Shown here: one piece after another, positions 1 to 7,769 of the stretch
Layout of the letters: each line of letters starts with the position of its first letter
Position numbering within the stretch: the stretch's first letter is position 1
DNA from: Fictibacillus sp. FJAT-27399
Lineage (GTDB): Bacteria > Bacillota > Bacilli > Bacillales > Fictibacillaceae
Length of the DNA: 64,000 nucleotides
NCBI RefSeq assembly: GCF_001510655.1
Contig: NZ_LMVC01000005.1
Span: 325,510-389,509, forward strand
Direction: 5' to 3'
Notes under the pieces: generated by a model
Told to the model about the DNA's origin: nothing
The model's database searches: none
Seen by the model: the letters and a program-made list of their open reading frames with translations, nothing else
Made by a program: the position numbers and the translations under genes

Positions 1-158
1 CGTAACTAACCCCTGGCTTCACAACGACTGATCTGAACGGAAATGCACCGGGCGGGAAAACAACGGCAGAAGGTGCGAAGATTATTTTGAACCATGCTTT
101 AAGCGAAGTGTATAATCATGGTAAGATACTGGATAAAAACGGAGTTGTTCCTTGGTAG
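1..158 (+). CDS. C-terminal end of a short-chain dehydrogenase/reductase (partial, apparent frameshift)
   Basis: The last ~50 codons before the TAG at 156-158 read as the C-terminus of an SDR-family NAD(P)-dependent oxidoreductase: a PGFTTTDLNG segment, an EGAKII helix and a final DKNGVVPW tail. The frame that encodes this tail meets a TAA at 3-5, so it cannot continue to the window edge. Removing one C from the four-C run at 10-13 would join it to the upstream frame as VTNPGFTTTD, the usual family form. This suggests a one-base insertion (a real pseudogene or a sequence error). Only 158 bp is visible. The gene lies directly upstream of, and is probably co-transcribed with, the MerR regulator. 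Confidence 0.6.
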
Positions 159-168
159 GTGAAGAGTG

Positions 169-537
169 ATGCATTATAGTATTGGACAGGTGGCAGCGAT
201 GAACGAGCTGTCCATCTCCCAGCTGCGGTATTATGACAAACAGGGTCTGCTTCCTTTTCTCAAAAGAACGAAAAAGGGAGACCGGGTGTTTGAAGAGGAT
301 ACTCTCAAATTACTGGAGATGATTCTGTGCTTGAAGGAAACTGGAATGCCCATCAAGGAAATCAAGCAATTCGTGGACTGGTGCATGGATGAAAACGATA
401 CAATTCCTCAACGGCTGGACATGATGAAGCAGCAAGAAATCCTAGTGCTGCAGCAAATCCAGCATACGAAAGAGAATCTAACGAAAATCCAGCAGAAGAT
501 CACAAGGCTTGAACGTGAGCAGACAGAGAATCAATAG
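169..537 (+). CDS. MerR family transcriptional regulator
   Basis: A 122-residue one-component regulator. The N-terminal winged-helix domain (about residues 3-70) carries the hallmark SIGQVA start, LRYYDKQGLL at about 19-28 and a PIKEIKQFV second helical motif. Residues 80-118 are rich in Gln, Lys and Glu and should form the dimerising antiparallel coiled coil. No C-terminal Cys cluster is present, so a metal-sensing role is not supported. The ATG at 169 sits about 8 nt after AGGTG, which overlaps the upstream dehydrogenase stop; a GTG at 166 is the alternative start. The arrangement suggests it controls the adjoining dehydrogenase. Small MerR proteins paired with SDR genes are common in Bacillus; the inducer is unknown. 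Confidence 0.85.
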   Translation: MHYSIGQVAAMNELSISQLRYYDKQGLLPFLKRTKKGDRVFEEDTLKLLEMILCLKETGMPIKEIKQFVDWCMDENDTIPQRLDMMKQQEILVLQQIQHTKENLTKIQQKITRLEREQTENQ

Positions 538-586
538 AGTAACTTAAAAAGGACAAACCCATTTCTTTGGAGTGTTTCAGTTGATG

Positions 587-626
587 AAAAAGCAGTGAGA
601 TCTTATGTGAGAATCCCACTGCTTTT
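587..626. terminator. Bidirectional intrinsic terminator between MerR and the MFS gene
   Basis: AAAAGCAGTG at 588-597 pairs perfectly with CACTGCTTTT at 617-626 (10 bp). It lies between two convergent genes and has A-rich/T-rich flanks that would serve both strands. Confidence 0.8.
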
Positions 627-641
627 CTATAAGCTTTTTTA

Positions 642-1850
642 TCAAGCTGCTTCTGTAACTCCCTTTCCATTCTGTGCAATTTTTGAAATAAGCGCCCAAA
701 GCATAACACCCATGATGAGAAAGCCCGCCGTCATACTGATGACGCCTCCCCATCCGAAATCGGACCAGAAGAACCCTGCGAGTGTTCCCCCTACACTTGA
801 GCCGGTATAGTAAAGAAATAAATAGAGTGAAGAGGCTTGTGCTTTGTCATGTGTCGCGCGCTGACCGACCCAGCTGCTTGCGATGGAATGGCTGCCAAAG
901 AAGCCATAGGTAAACAATCCGAGCCCCAGCATTTTAATGAATAAATCAGTGTCCAACGTCAAACCAACCCCGATTAAAGCAAGCAATAAGTTAATGAATA
1001 GTATTCTTTTCTTCCCGTGGCGGTCTACCCATTTCCCGGTCCAGACCGAGCTGAACATTCCAATAATCATGATTAGAAAGATCCAGCCGACAATGGTTTG
1101 GCTAAGCGTATAAGGCTTTCCGAGCAGCACATAAGCGATGTAGTTAAATAACGCGACGTTGCTCCCCAAAAGTAAAAACCCCATAAAAAATAAGCAAACG
1201 AGACCGGGATCTTTCAGATGGTCAACAAGTGATTTTCCTAATTTCCCAATCTGTAATGGACGTGCTTTGAAATGCTGTGAAGACGGTAGGCTCTTCCAAA
1301 AAATGAGGGTAGCCACTAAACTTATGACCCCGATTCCACCTATCGCTGCATGCCAGCTAACGAGGTCGCTCAACAACCCTGAGAATACCCTTCCAAATAC
1401 CGCTCCGATTGAATTTCCGCATATATATAGCCCCATCGCTGTTCCGAGACTTTTGGGTTCGATTTCCTCCCCAAGAAACGCCATGGCAATGGAAGGCAGC
1501 CCGGCAAGTGATATTCCTTCCAGCGTTCGTAAAATCAGCAGAACGTGAAAATTAGGGCTGAACGCTGTAAAAATACAAATCACGGAAGCTGCAAGCATGG
1601 AAATGACCATGATTGGTTTTCGCCCCCAAACTTCGGACAATGAACCAAAAATCAGCATGCTGACAGCAAGTACGATCGTGGTGACAGAAAGAGACAGGCT
1701 CGCTGTTGTGGGAGTAATGCCGAACTCCTTTGTGAACTCGGGCATTAACGGCTGAACACAGTAAAGAATCGCAAACGTATTAAAACCAGCGGCAAAAAAC
1801 GCCATGCTTGTTTTTCGAAAAAGCGGTGTTCCCTGTTGAATGTAGCTCAT
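642..1850 (-). CDS. yybF: MFS transporter, YybF-like
   Basis: A 402-residue major facilitator superfamily inner-membrane exporter with about 12 hydrophobic segments. The motif A signature between TM2 and TM3 (GSLSEVWGRKP, residues 69-79) is intact, and a second, weaker copy (WVDRHGKKR) starts the C-terminal half. The N-terminus (MSYIQQGTPLFRKT, then FFAAGFNTFAILYCVQPLMP) closely resembles B. subtilis YybF as I remember it, and the neighbouring divergent LysR gene resembles YybE, so the pair is conserved. The substrate is unknown; the family includes drug and sugar-efflux-like proteins. The ribosome binding site before this ATG is weak. The LysR protein probably controls it from the shared 176-bp intergenic region. 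Confidence 0.85.
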   Translation of the reverse strand: MSYIQQGTPLFRKTSMAFFAAGFNTFAILYCVQPLMPEFTKEFGITPTTASLSLSVTTIVLAVSMLIFGSLSEVWGRKPIMVISMLAASVICIFTAFSPNFHVLLILRTLEGISLAGLPSIAMAFLGEEIEPKSLGTAMGLYICGNSIGAVFGRVFSGLLSDLVSWHAAIGGIGVISLVATLIFWKSLPSSQHFKARPLQIGKLGKSLVDHLKDPGLVCLFFMGFLLLGSNVALFNYIAYVLLGKPYTLSQTIVGWIFLIMIIGMFSSVWTGKWVDRHGKKRILFINLLLALIGVGLTLDTDLFIKMLGLGLFTYGFFGSHSIASSWVGQRATHDKAQASSLYLFLYYTGSSVGGTLAGFFWSDFGWGGVISMTAGFLIMGVMLWALISKIAQNGKGVTEAA

Positions 1851-1954
1851 ACGGCTATCATCTCATTGGTTTGACATTCATCTTGTTGCATCTCTATCGT
1901 CCCTTTAAATTTTTATTTTCCATATTTCTATAGTATCATCGTCTTCTTATGATG

Positions 1955-1968
1955 TATAATTCATTATA
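1955..1968. promoter_or_regulatory. Palindrome in the yybE/yybF divergent promoter region
   Basis: TATAAT-TC-ATTATA is a perfect 14-bp inverted repeat inside an AT-rich stretch between the divergent LysR and MFS genes. LysR proteins typically bind interrupted palindromes in such regions and autoregulate. It may equally be back-to-back -10 elements. Confidence 0.35.
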
Positions 1969-2026
1969 ATCATATTTTTAATGCATTTATGTAATATATA
2001 ATCTGAAAGAAACGTGGTGTTATCGA

Positions 2027-2899
2027 TTGGAATGGCAGCAGTTTGAATACTTTAGGACACTGGCACGCATGCAGCATGTCACACGTGCGGCAGAGGCTCT
2101 GTCCATTACCCAGCCCGCCCTCAGCCGTTCGATTACCAGGTTTGAGGAGGAAATCGGGGTACCGTTGTTTGAACGTAAGGGGCGATCGATCCGACTGAAT
2201 AAATATGGACAGCTCTTTTTACAGCGCGTGGACAACATCATGAAAGAATTTGAAGAAGGAAAACAGGAAATTCAGGACTTGCTTGATCCGGAGCAGGGGG
2301 AAGTGTCAATCGGATTTTTACACACCCTGAGTACTGGCCGTATTCCCGATCTGCTCTCTTCTTTTCGCCAATCCTATCCCAAGATTAATTTCCGCCTGGG
2401 CCAAGGGCCTTCCCATCAGCTGATTTCCCAGCTGATGGCGGGGGAATTTGACCTCTGCCTCATAGCGCCGATGGAGAGCAAATCCCCCATTGTCTGGAGC
2501 CCGCTATGGAACGAGGAGCTATATGTCATTGTCCCGAAAGACCATAAATACGCAGATAAGATGAGCATTACTCTGGAAGAAATCGCGGATGAATCTTTTA
2601 TCCATTTAAAAGAAGGATTCTCTCTTCGCATCACCGTCGAACAATTGTTTCAGGAAGCGGGTCTCACACCTAATATCACCTTTGAAGGAGAAGAAGCAGA
2701 TACCGTGGCAGCGCTTGTTGCCGCAGGCCTCGGCATTTCCATACTCCCGAATTTAAAAGGGACAGACCAAAGCAAAATCGAAAAAATCCCCATTAAAAAT
2801 CCGCATTGCCAACGGACGATCGGGATTGCTTGGGTAGATGGAAGATATGTCTCACCCGCCACACAGAAATTTAAGAAGTTTGTGTTGGAACATTCATAA
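2027..2899 (+). CDS. yybE: LysR family regulator, YybE-like
   Basis: A 290-residue LysR-type regulator. The N-terminal winged helix (residues 1-60) includes LARMQHVTRAAEALSITQPA followed by LSRSI, the canonical recognition helix. Residues about 90-290 form the periplasmic-binding-like effector domain ending in an AAGLGISILP strand typical of the family. It matches B. subtilis YybE along its length as I recall it. Translation apparently starts at a TTG (2027), because the MEWQQFEYF N-terminus conserved in the family begins there and no in-frame ATG precedes it; the ribosome binding site is poor, so expression may be low. It is divergent from the MFS exporter it probably regulates. The ligand is unknown. 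Confidence 0.88.
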   Translation: MEWQQFEYFRTLARMQHVTRAAEALSITQPALSRSITRFEEEIGVPLFERKGRSIRLNKYGQLFLQRVDNIMKEFEEGKQEIQDLLDPEQGEVSIGFLHTLSTGRIPDLLSSFRQSYPKINFRLGQGPSHQLISQLMAGEFDLCLIAPMESKSPIVWSPLWNEELYVIVPKDHKYADKMSITLEEIADESFIHLKEGFSLRITVEQLFQEAGLTPNITFEGEEADTVAALVAAGLGISILPNLKGTDQSKIEKIPIKNPHCQRTIGIAWVDGRYVSPATQKFKKFVLEHS

Positions 2900-2908
2900 G
2901 CATTAAAA

Positions 2909-2938
2909 AAGCAACAGAGCACAAAGTGTCTGTTGCCT
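2909..2938 (+). terminator. Terminator after the LysR gene
   Basis: GCAACAGAGCAC and GTGTCTGTTGC form a stem with one bulge around an AAA loop, 10 nt after the stop codon. The following sequence is only moderately T-rich. Confidence 0.6.
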
Positions 2939-3005
2939 TCATTTATTCTTCATCGGTTTCCGCCTAATTTAAGGGGTAAGGCCATGCTTGAGTACTGCGC
3001 TTACT

Positions 3006-3467
3006 TTAATATTCTCCCTTAATTACAAAGTACGAGCCCCGAATGGTTCCAGCGAGTTTGGACTTCTGTCTTGCAAATTTAAACTTCCCTTCCAGCTCCT
3101 TTGGGATCTCCATCCCATCTGAAAGCTTGAAACCTACTGCCCGCTTTTTGGGGTTATCCACCGTATACATGACGTTGACCGCAAGACCATCCTCATAGAA
3201 GACGTAGGCAAATTTGATATTTTCCACTTGAAATCTTGATGTTTCCAGCGGTTTGGCTGCAAACTCAATATCACGTTCTTTTAAAATCTCGTTCACATAA
3301 TCAAGTGTTTCCTGGCTTTCGCTCGCTGGTACAACCGAAAATTCGTGCTTGTATTTGTTCATAAAGTAACGGGCTTCATTCGCACGCAACCCGGCAAGGG
3401 CTTCTGCTGCAGGTGAAGACTCCAATCCCGCTTGGGACACATTTTTAAAATCAACGATAGTGGACAT
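3006..3467 (-). CDS. Conserved protein of unknown function next to the YobU-like gene
   Basis: A 153-residue soluble protein with no signal peptide or membrane segment. I do not recognise a domain. Visible features are an N-terminal STIVDFKN strand, an alanine-rich segment, a conserved-looking FAYVFYEDGLAVNVMYTVDNP core and a basic C-terminus. The ATG at 3467 is chosen because GGAG lies 8 nt before it; an ATG at 3473 touches that site. It follows the effector-binding protein gene by only 22 bp and is probably co-transcribed with it, so it may belong to the same WYL-regulated unit. The alternating strand pattern could fit a small alpha/beta fold. Function not assigned. Confidence 0.7.
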   Translation of the reverse strand: MSTIVDFKNVSQAGLESSPAAEALAGLRANEARYFMNKYKHEFSVVPASESQETLDYVNEILKERDIEFAAKPLETSRFQVENIKFAYVFYEDGLAVNVMYTVDNPKKRAVGFKLSDGMEIPKELEGKFKFARQKSKLAGTIRGSYFVIKGEY

Positions 3468-3489
3468 TTCCATCTCTCCTTTTTATTTC

Positions 3490-3969
3490 TTATTTCCTGA
3501 CAATCGGAATCCACATTTCACCATAAATCTTGCCATCCTGTTGCCCCAGCTCAACCGAGGCATTCGGTCCGCCCACATAAGCCACATTCGATGCTTCTGG
3601 CAGTACCTGGCCAAAGGCAATGCCAGCAAGCTTGTTGTTCAAATCATCAGCCGACTTCCCTTCGCCCTTCACCACGACGTATTCTCCTTTAGGAAACTGT
3701 ATCACTCTTGCTTCCTCCGGTGCCGATGCCTCTGTCATGACGCCCGCATAATGCATCATTTTGTTGTTCACCGCTTCGTTCACCGCAAAAACGTAGTCAT
3801 TGGATGCCATTTCTTTTAACGTTTCAAGCCTTCCATCCTGGCTGACCGCCTCCCAAAAATCTGCCTTTTCCTTGTGAATGCCTGCATAATCTGTGTAATC
3901 GCTCTTAAGCTCTGTTCCAAGACCGATAACGGTAAAGCCTTCTTTTTCTTCCAGCGTATAATTCGCCAT
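3490..3969 (-). CDS. GyrI-like/AraC effector-binding domain protein, YobU-like
   Basis: A 159-residue stand-alone effector-binding (SOUL/GyrI-like) domain. It starts with strand-rich LEEKEGFTVIGLGTEL, has the typical FPKGEYVVVKGEG turn followed by a helix (SADDLNNKLAGIAFGQ) and ends with WIPIVRK, as GyrI-like domains usually do (xxxWIPI). ATG 3969 is preferred over the longer reading because AGAGG lies 8 nt upstream. B. subtilis YobU is a comparable protein next to the WYL-type regulator YobV, and here a YobV-like gene is divergently placed 107 bp away. The likely role is binding a small hydrophobic or cationic ligand and modulating or sequestering it; the ligand is unknown. Confidence 0.75.
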   Translation of the reverse strand: MANYTLEEKEGFTVIGLGTELKSDYTDYAGIHKEKADFWEAVSQDGRLETLKEMASNDYVFAVNEAVNNKMMHYAGVMTEASAPEEARVIQFPKGEYVVVKGEGKSADDLNNKLAGIAFGQVLPEASNVAYVGGPNASVELGQQDGKIYGEMWIPIVRK

Positions 3970-4075
3970 TTTCGAAACCTCTTTTCTACATTTTTTGAAG
4001 TGTTTGTATTCTTCGCTTGATAGGTATATCATATCCTTAAATCATGTCAAAAAATGATACTGTTTAGGAGCCTTC

Positions 4076-5029
4076 ATGAAAAAAGTTGAACGGATCAATA
4101 TCATCATGCGGTATATCAACAACCGTGCCCGCTTTACCATTTCTGAAATCATGCAGGAGTTTAACATTTCCCGTTCAACTGCCATTAGAGATATCAGAGA
4201 AGTTGAAGCCATGGGGATGCCGCTTGTAGCTGAGGTTGGAAGGGATGGGGGTTATTTTGTCATGCACAACTCTGTCCTGCCCGAAGTTCGCTTTACCAAT
4301 CATGAGGTGAAAGCTCTTTTTATTGCCTTTATGGCCACTCGAAACCAACAGCTTCCGTACCTGAAGAGCCGTCAGTCACTGGCTGAAAAATTACTGGGCC
4401 TTATCTCCGAAAACCAGCAGGATGAGCTTGTTCTTTTGAATCAGATCCTGCTTTTTGAAGGAACCAATCCCCATAATCCCGACCTGCTTGATCTGTCAGA
4501 CCTCCCCCACCCCATGCTTGAAACGCTCATCCAAACCCTTCTTGTGGATAGCTATCTGCTGATTACGGTCAAGGAAGAATCATATCCTATCTATCTCCTC
4601 CACCTGTATCGTGAAAAAAGCGCCTGGCTGATCGAAGGCTTTGACTTACAGGAAGAAAAAAAGAAAATCATCCCTGTCGACCATCTCACCGATGTTAAAC
4701 CTTACCCGCCGAAAAAAAGAGTCAGCAAGAAAAAGATCCTGGAAAAACTGAGCAAGCAGGAAGAAGCGATCAACCTTGTCCTGGAGCTCGGCCCAAAAGC
4801 CATCGCCCAGTTCAAAAAATACCACCCTTTAAAAGTTTCAATTTCGTATACGAATCCCTATCAAACTACAGCTCTCCTCAAGACCTTTATCCATGTGGAT
4901 CAGCCGGAAGAACTTAGTGAAATTACTAACTGGGTGCTATTTTTGGGAGAAGATATTACGGTCAGGGAAATGCCGGAAGAGGTTTTGAAAGGACTACAAG
5001 GGAGGTTATGGGGGTTAACTAATGATTAA
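4076..5029 (+). CDS. HTH/WYL-domain transcriptional regulator, YobV-like
   Basis: A 317-residue regulator. Residues 1-60 form a DeoR-type helix-turn-helix (RARFTISEIMQEFNISRSTA then IRDIREVEAMGMP). Residues about 150-215 resemble a WYL-type ligand-sensing domain (LYREKSAWLIEGFDLQEEKK and VDHLTDVKPYP), followed by a C-terminal extension with TTALLKTFIH. The ATG at 4076 is preceded by AGGAG within 7 nt. It is divergent from the YobU-like effector-binding gene, and the operator is expected in the 106-bp gap. The YafY/YobV family usually represses an adjacent gene and responds to small molecules. The exact ligand cannot be read from sequence. Confidence 0.82.
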   Translation: MKKVERINIIMRYINNRARFTISEIMQEFNISRSTAIRDIREVEAMGMPLVAEVGRDGGYFVMHNSVLPEVRFTNHEVKALFIAFMATRNQQLPYLKSRQSLAEKLLGLISENQQDELVLLNQILLFEGTNPHNPDLLDLSDLPHPMLETLIQTLLVDSYLLITVKEESYPIYLLHLYREKSAWLIEGFDLQEEKKKIIPVDHLTDVKPYPPKKRVSKKKILEKLSKQEEAINLVLELGPKAIAQFKKYHPLKVSISYTNPYQTTALLKTFIHVDQPEELSEITNWVLFLGEDITVREMPEEVLKGLQGRLWGLTND

Positions 5030-5136
5030 CATCAGCAGACAGGCGTTTTGGGGTATTAGCCTTTCAGCAGCCAAAATAAAGGTTTTTTCCACCTCATGTT
5101 GAATTCCCAGATAAAACGAAAAGGATGATAATTTCC

Positions 5137-5544
5137 ATGAATCCAAAAAAACAAATACATAGTTCATTAAAGGTTTTGCTTGTATCAAATTTAGAAAGAT
5201 CAAAAGAGTATTATCAAAATGTCTTAGGTTGTGAAGTTACAGAATGGTGGGTAATAAGAGATGGGTTTTCTGGTTTAGGAATAAAGCTGCTGCAAGCAAA
5301 TTCTCCTGGAGATGTTCAGCCCAACAAACCTGCTAAAGGCACTAATACCGCCTTCGATGTATATTGTTATGTTGAAGATTGGTCATCACTTGATGAACTT
5401 TATAAAGAATTCAGGGAAAATGGGGCAATGATTACAATTGAACCCTGGATTGATCATAGCGCTGGCCCTTGGAAGGAATTCGCAATTAAAGACATTGATA
5501 ACTATTGTATAGGTTTTGGAGGAACAAATAAAAAGTTACCTTAA
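5137..5544 (+). CDS. VOC-fold (glyoxalase/bleomycin resistance-like) protein
   Basis: A 135-residue protein with the beta-alpha-beta-beta-beta organisation of vicinal-oxygen-chelate proteins: SNLERSKEYYQNVLGCEV at the first module, LDELYKEFRENG in the second and DIDNYCIGFGG at the end. The usual first metal histidine is absent (the position reads LKVLLVS) and the C-terminal Glu is not obvious. It therefore looks like a ligand-binding bleomycin-resistance-type member more than a metalloenzyme. ATG 5137 fits better than the upstream ATG at 5125, which abuts the AAAAGG. The gene is more AT-rich than its neighbours, hinting at separate ancestry. Function is unassigned. Confidence 0.7.
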   Translation: MNPKKQIHSSLKVLLVSNLERSKEYYQNVLGCEVTEWWVIRDGFSGLGIKLLQANSPGDVQPNKPAKGTNTAFDVYCYVEDWSSLDELYKEFRENGAMITIEPWIDHSAGPWKEFAIKDIDNYCIGFGGTNKKLP

Positions 5545-5713
5545 TTACGTTGTAGATGACAGAGGGCATGGTCATCCATATTCCTTTCCAAGGTAAAACT
5601 CTTCCTCCGCCGATGAAGGAAACCATAGGAGAAATAAAGAGGAAAACAATTCAGCCATCGAGAAGTTCCTTTAGAAACATAACGGATTAAACTTCGGAAC
5701 ATGGGAGGTAGAC

Positions 5714-6151
5714 ATGAAGATTCGCAGAATTGATCATGTGGGTATCATTGTAGAGGACCTTGCTGCAGCGAAAGCGTTTTTTGTTGAACTTGGGCTTAAC
5801 GTGCTGGGTGAAGCAGAAGTGGAAGGCAAGTGGGTGGAACAGATCATTGGGCTTACTGATGTTAGAGAGACGGTTGCCATGCTGGGAACATCGGATGGCG
5901 AGGCAACGCTGGAGCTGGTCAAATTCCATACTCCGTTAGATGAAAAAGGAATTCAGCCCTCTTATGCAAACACCTTGGGGATCCAGCATATTGCATTTGC
6001 GGTTGAAGATATTGAAGCCATTGTCGCCAAATTGAAAAAGAAAGGCGCAGAACTCTTTGGTGAGATTCAAAACTACGAAAACACTTATAAATTATGCTAC
6101 ATCCGCGGACCAGAAGGAATAATCATAGAGCTGGCTGAGAAAATCAATTAA
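5714..6151 (+). CDS. VOC family protein, methylmalonyl-CoA epimerase-like
   Basis: A 145-residue VOC protein with both modules intact. The expected metal ligands are all present: His8 (RIDHVGIIV), Glu67 (ATLELVKF), His92 (GIQHIAFAVED) and Glu139 (IIIELAE). The spacing resembles methylmalonyl-CoA epimerase and related lactoylglutathione lyase-like enzymes. GGGAGG lies 7 nt before the ATG. No mutase or carboxylase genes are nearby, so the epimerase assignment is only by motif; a glyoxalase or other isomerase role is possible. A mobile-looking repeat element begins about 6 bp after the stop codon. Confidence 0.75.
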   Translation: MKIRRIDHVGIIVEDLAAAKAFFVELGLNVLGEAEVEGKWVEQIIGLTDVRETVAMLGTSDGEATLELVKFHTPLDEKGIQPSYANTLGIQHIAFAVEDIEAIVAKLKKKGAELFGEIQNYENTYKLCYIRGPEGIIIELAEKIN

Positions 6152-6156
6152 TATGA

Positions 6157-6430
6157 AAAAGGGACTGTCCAATAAGTCTGGTAGCTGTTGATCTCCGCTC
6201 CAGGCTGCTCGCTTTTACCGGCGTAAACGCCTACTTTCGCAGGGCGTGCGGTGAGCCTTACCGGCGTGAACGCCTACTTTTTGGCGCAAGCGCCTGCTGG
6301 AGTCTCACCTGTCATGCTAGTCCCGCAGGAGTCTCGCACCTTGCACTCCAATCAACTTTTCATTGAAGATTTTTCAAGCCAAAAAGGGGCTGCCTGAAGG
6401 TCAATTTTCGACTTTCTGGACAGCCCCTTG
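6157..6430 (+). repeat. Copy A of a 230-330 bp terminal-inverted-repeat element
   Basis: This stretch fills most of the 381-bp gap between convergent genes. It starts with AAAAAGGGACTGTCC and ends with GGACAGCCCCTT, which are inverted copies of each other. Inside are the blocks shared with the copies at 29858, 36316 and 55119: TTACCGGCGTGAACGCCTAC twice, GAGTCTCACCTGTCA, TTTTCATTGAAGATTTTTCA and a terminal hairpin (AAGGGGCTG against CAGCCCCTT at 6395-6429). It encodes no transposase and looks like a MITE-type or structured non-autonomous element. The hairpin would terminate transcription for both flanking genes. Confidence 0.85.
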
Positions 6431-6532
6431 GTTCAAAGTCATCTGCGACACATGAGATGTTGGTGATTTCACAAAAAAACTAACGGAACCAGTATCACCT
6501 GATTCCGTTAGCAATATTTCATGGGAATACTT

Positions 6533-7513
6533 CTACAGTTCGATCTTTGATTCATAGTCATCGAGCAATGTACGCACTTCATCTGTGGACTTTGTGCTCA
6601 TTAATTGATTTCTCAATTCGCCTGCCCCTCGGAATCCTTTGACGTAGATTTTAAAGAAGCGATGCAGAGCGGTGAACGGGCGCAGCTCCAAGTGTGAGTA
6701 TTTATCATAAAGGTCAAGATGCAGTCGTAAGAGACCAAGCAATTCCTTACTGCTGTGATCTTTCGGCTCCTTTTCAAAGGCAAATGGATTATGGAAGATG
6801 CCGCGTCCGATCATCACCCCATCGACACCATATTGTTCTGCGAGCTTCAAGCCCGTTTGACGGTCAGGAATATCCCCATTGATCGTTAGAAGGGTATCGG
6901 GTGCCACTTCGTCACGAAGCTTCTTAATCTCCGGTATCAGCTCCCAATGAGCATCTACTTTGCTCATTTCTTTTCTTGTTCGCAAATGAATGGATAGATT
7001 GACAATATCTTGTTTCAAGATGTGTGTCAGCCACTCTTTCCATTCGTCTACTTCCGTGAAACCTAGCCTTGTCTTTACACTTACGGGCAATCCTCCTGCT
7101 TTGGCTGCTTGAATTAACTCTGCCGCAACTTCCGGACGAAGGATAAGGCCGCTTCCCTTCCCATTCTGTGTCACATTCGGTACAGGACAGCCCATATTGA
7201 TATCGATCCCCTGAAAGCCCATTTCCGCCATACCGATACTCATTTTACGGAAGTTTTCAGGATTATCTCCCCATATATGAGCGACCAGTGGCTGTTCGTC
7301 TTCAGTAAACGTCAAACGCCCTTTAACACTTCGAATTCCTTCAGGATGACAATAACTATCACTGTTTGTGAACTCTGTAAAAAACACATCGGGCCTCGCT
7401 GCTTCACTTACGACATGACGGAAAACAACATCCGTCACTTCTTCCATTGGTGCCAATATAAAAAATGGCCGTGGTAAATCACGCCAAAAATTGTCTTTCA
7501 TGTTGTAATCCAT
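6533..7513 (-). CDS. dus: tRNA-dihydrouridine synthase (Dus family, YfjN-like)
   Basis: A 326-residue flavoenzyme that reduces uridines in tRNA to dihydrouridine using NADPH. The FMN-binding TIM barrel begins at about residue 15 ([13 protein letters not shown]). The catalytic cysteine is Cys109 in [11 protein letters not shown], followed by NGKGSGLI, the signature segment of the family. VKTRLG carries the conserved flavin-contacting lysine and arginine, [10 protein letters not shown] is the phosphate-binding loop, and the last ~80 residues are the helical tRNA-binding domain. It corresponds to B. subtilis YfjN rather than DusB by length and by the [11 protein letters not shown] start. ATG 7513 is adopted; ATG 7501 is an alternative. 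It stands alone on the minus strand. Confidence 0.9.
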   Translation of the reverse strand: MDYNMKDNFWRDLPRPFFILAPMEEVTDVVFRHVVSEAARPDVFFTEFTNSDSYCHPEGIRSVKGRLTFTEDEQPLVAHIWGDNPENFRKMSIGMAEMGFQGIDINMGCPVPNVTQNGKGSGLILRPEVAAELIQAAKAGGLPVSVKTRLGFTEVDEWKEWLTHILKQDIVNLSIHLRTRKEMSKVDAHWELIPEIKKLRDEVAPDTLLTINGDIPDRQTGLKLAEQYGVDGVMIGRGIFHNPFAFEKEPKDHSSKELLGLLRLHLDLYDKYSHLELRPFTALHRFFKIYVKGFRGAGELRNQLMSTKSTDEVRTLLDDYESKIEL

Positions 7514-7678
7514 ATCCTCTCATGATGGGATACTTAATGAACCCCTTATCCCAAAATTAAAAAGCATGATGTCCCTGCTTCCTTTACATTTATACCATGC
7601 TTAAACACTTATTATCAAACGGATATGTCTCCTCTATCAACCATTATTCCACTTTTCGAGTTAAAATAAAGTTTTTCC

Positions 7679-7708
7679 CAAAAAAGACCTCAACTTTTTA
7701 ACGAGGTC
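7679..7708 (-). terminator. Terminator downstream of the RraA-family gene
   Basis: On the minus strand GACCTC-(11 nt)-GAGGTC is followed directly by six T. It is the second of two hairpins after the RraA-family stop codon and the one with a proper U tail. Confidence 0.75.
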
Positions 7709-7729
7709 GGAATCGGTCCTAGATACAAT

Positions 7730-7761
7730 GAAGGCCACTCTCGATTCTCGGAGTGGCCTTC
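7730..7761 (-). terminator. Second stem-loop 3' of the RraA-family gene
   Basis: GAAGGCCACTC and GAGTGGCCTTC form a perfect 11-bp stem with a 10-nt loop, 9 bp after the stop codon. It lacks a clear T run, so it may stabilise the 3' end or act with the terminator at 7679-7708. Confidence 0.6.
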
Positions 7762-7769
7762 TTACCTGC

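Noticed and set aside
5545-5713. Possible decayed gene between the two VOC genes
   Set aside because: A short frame (GHGHPYSFPR, then a stop) is visible but no conserved domain or ribosome binding site. Treated as intergenic.
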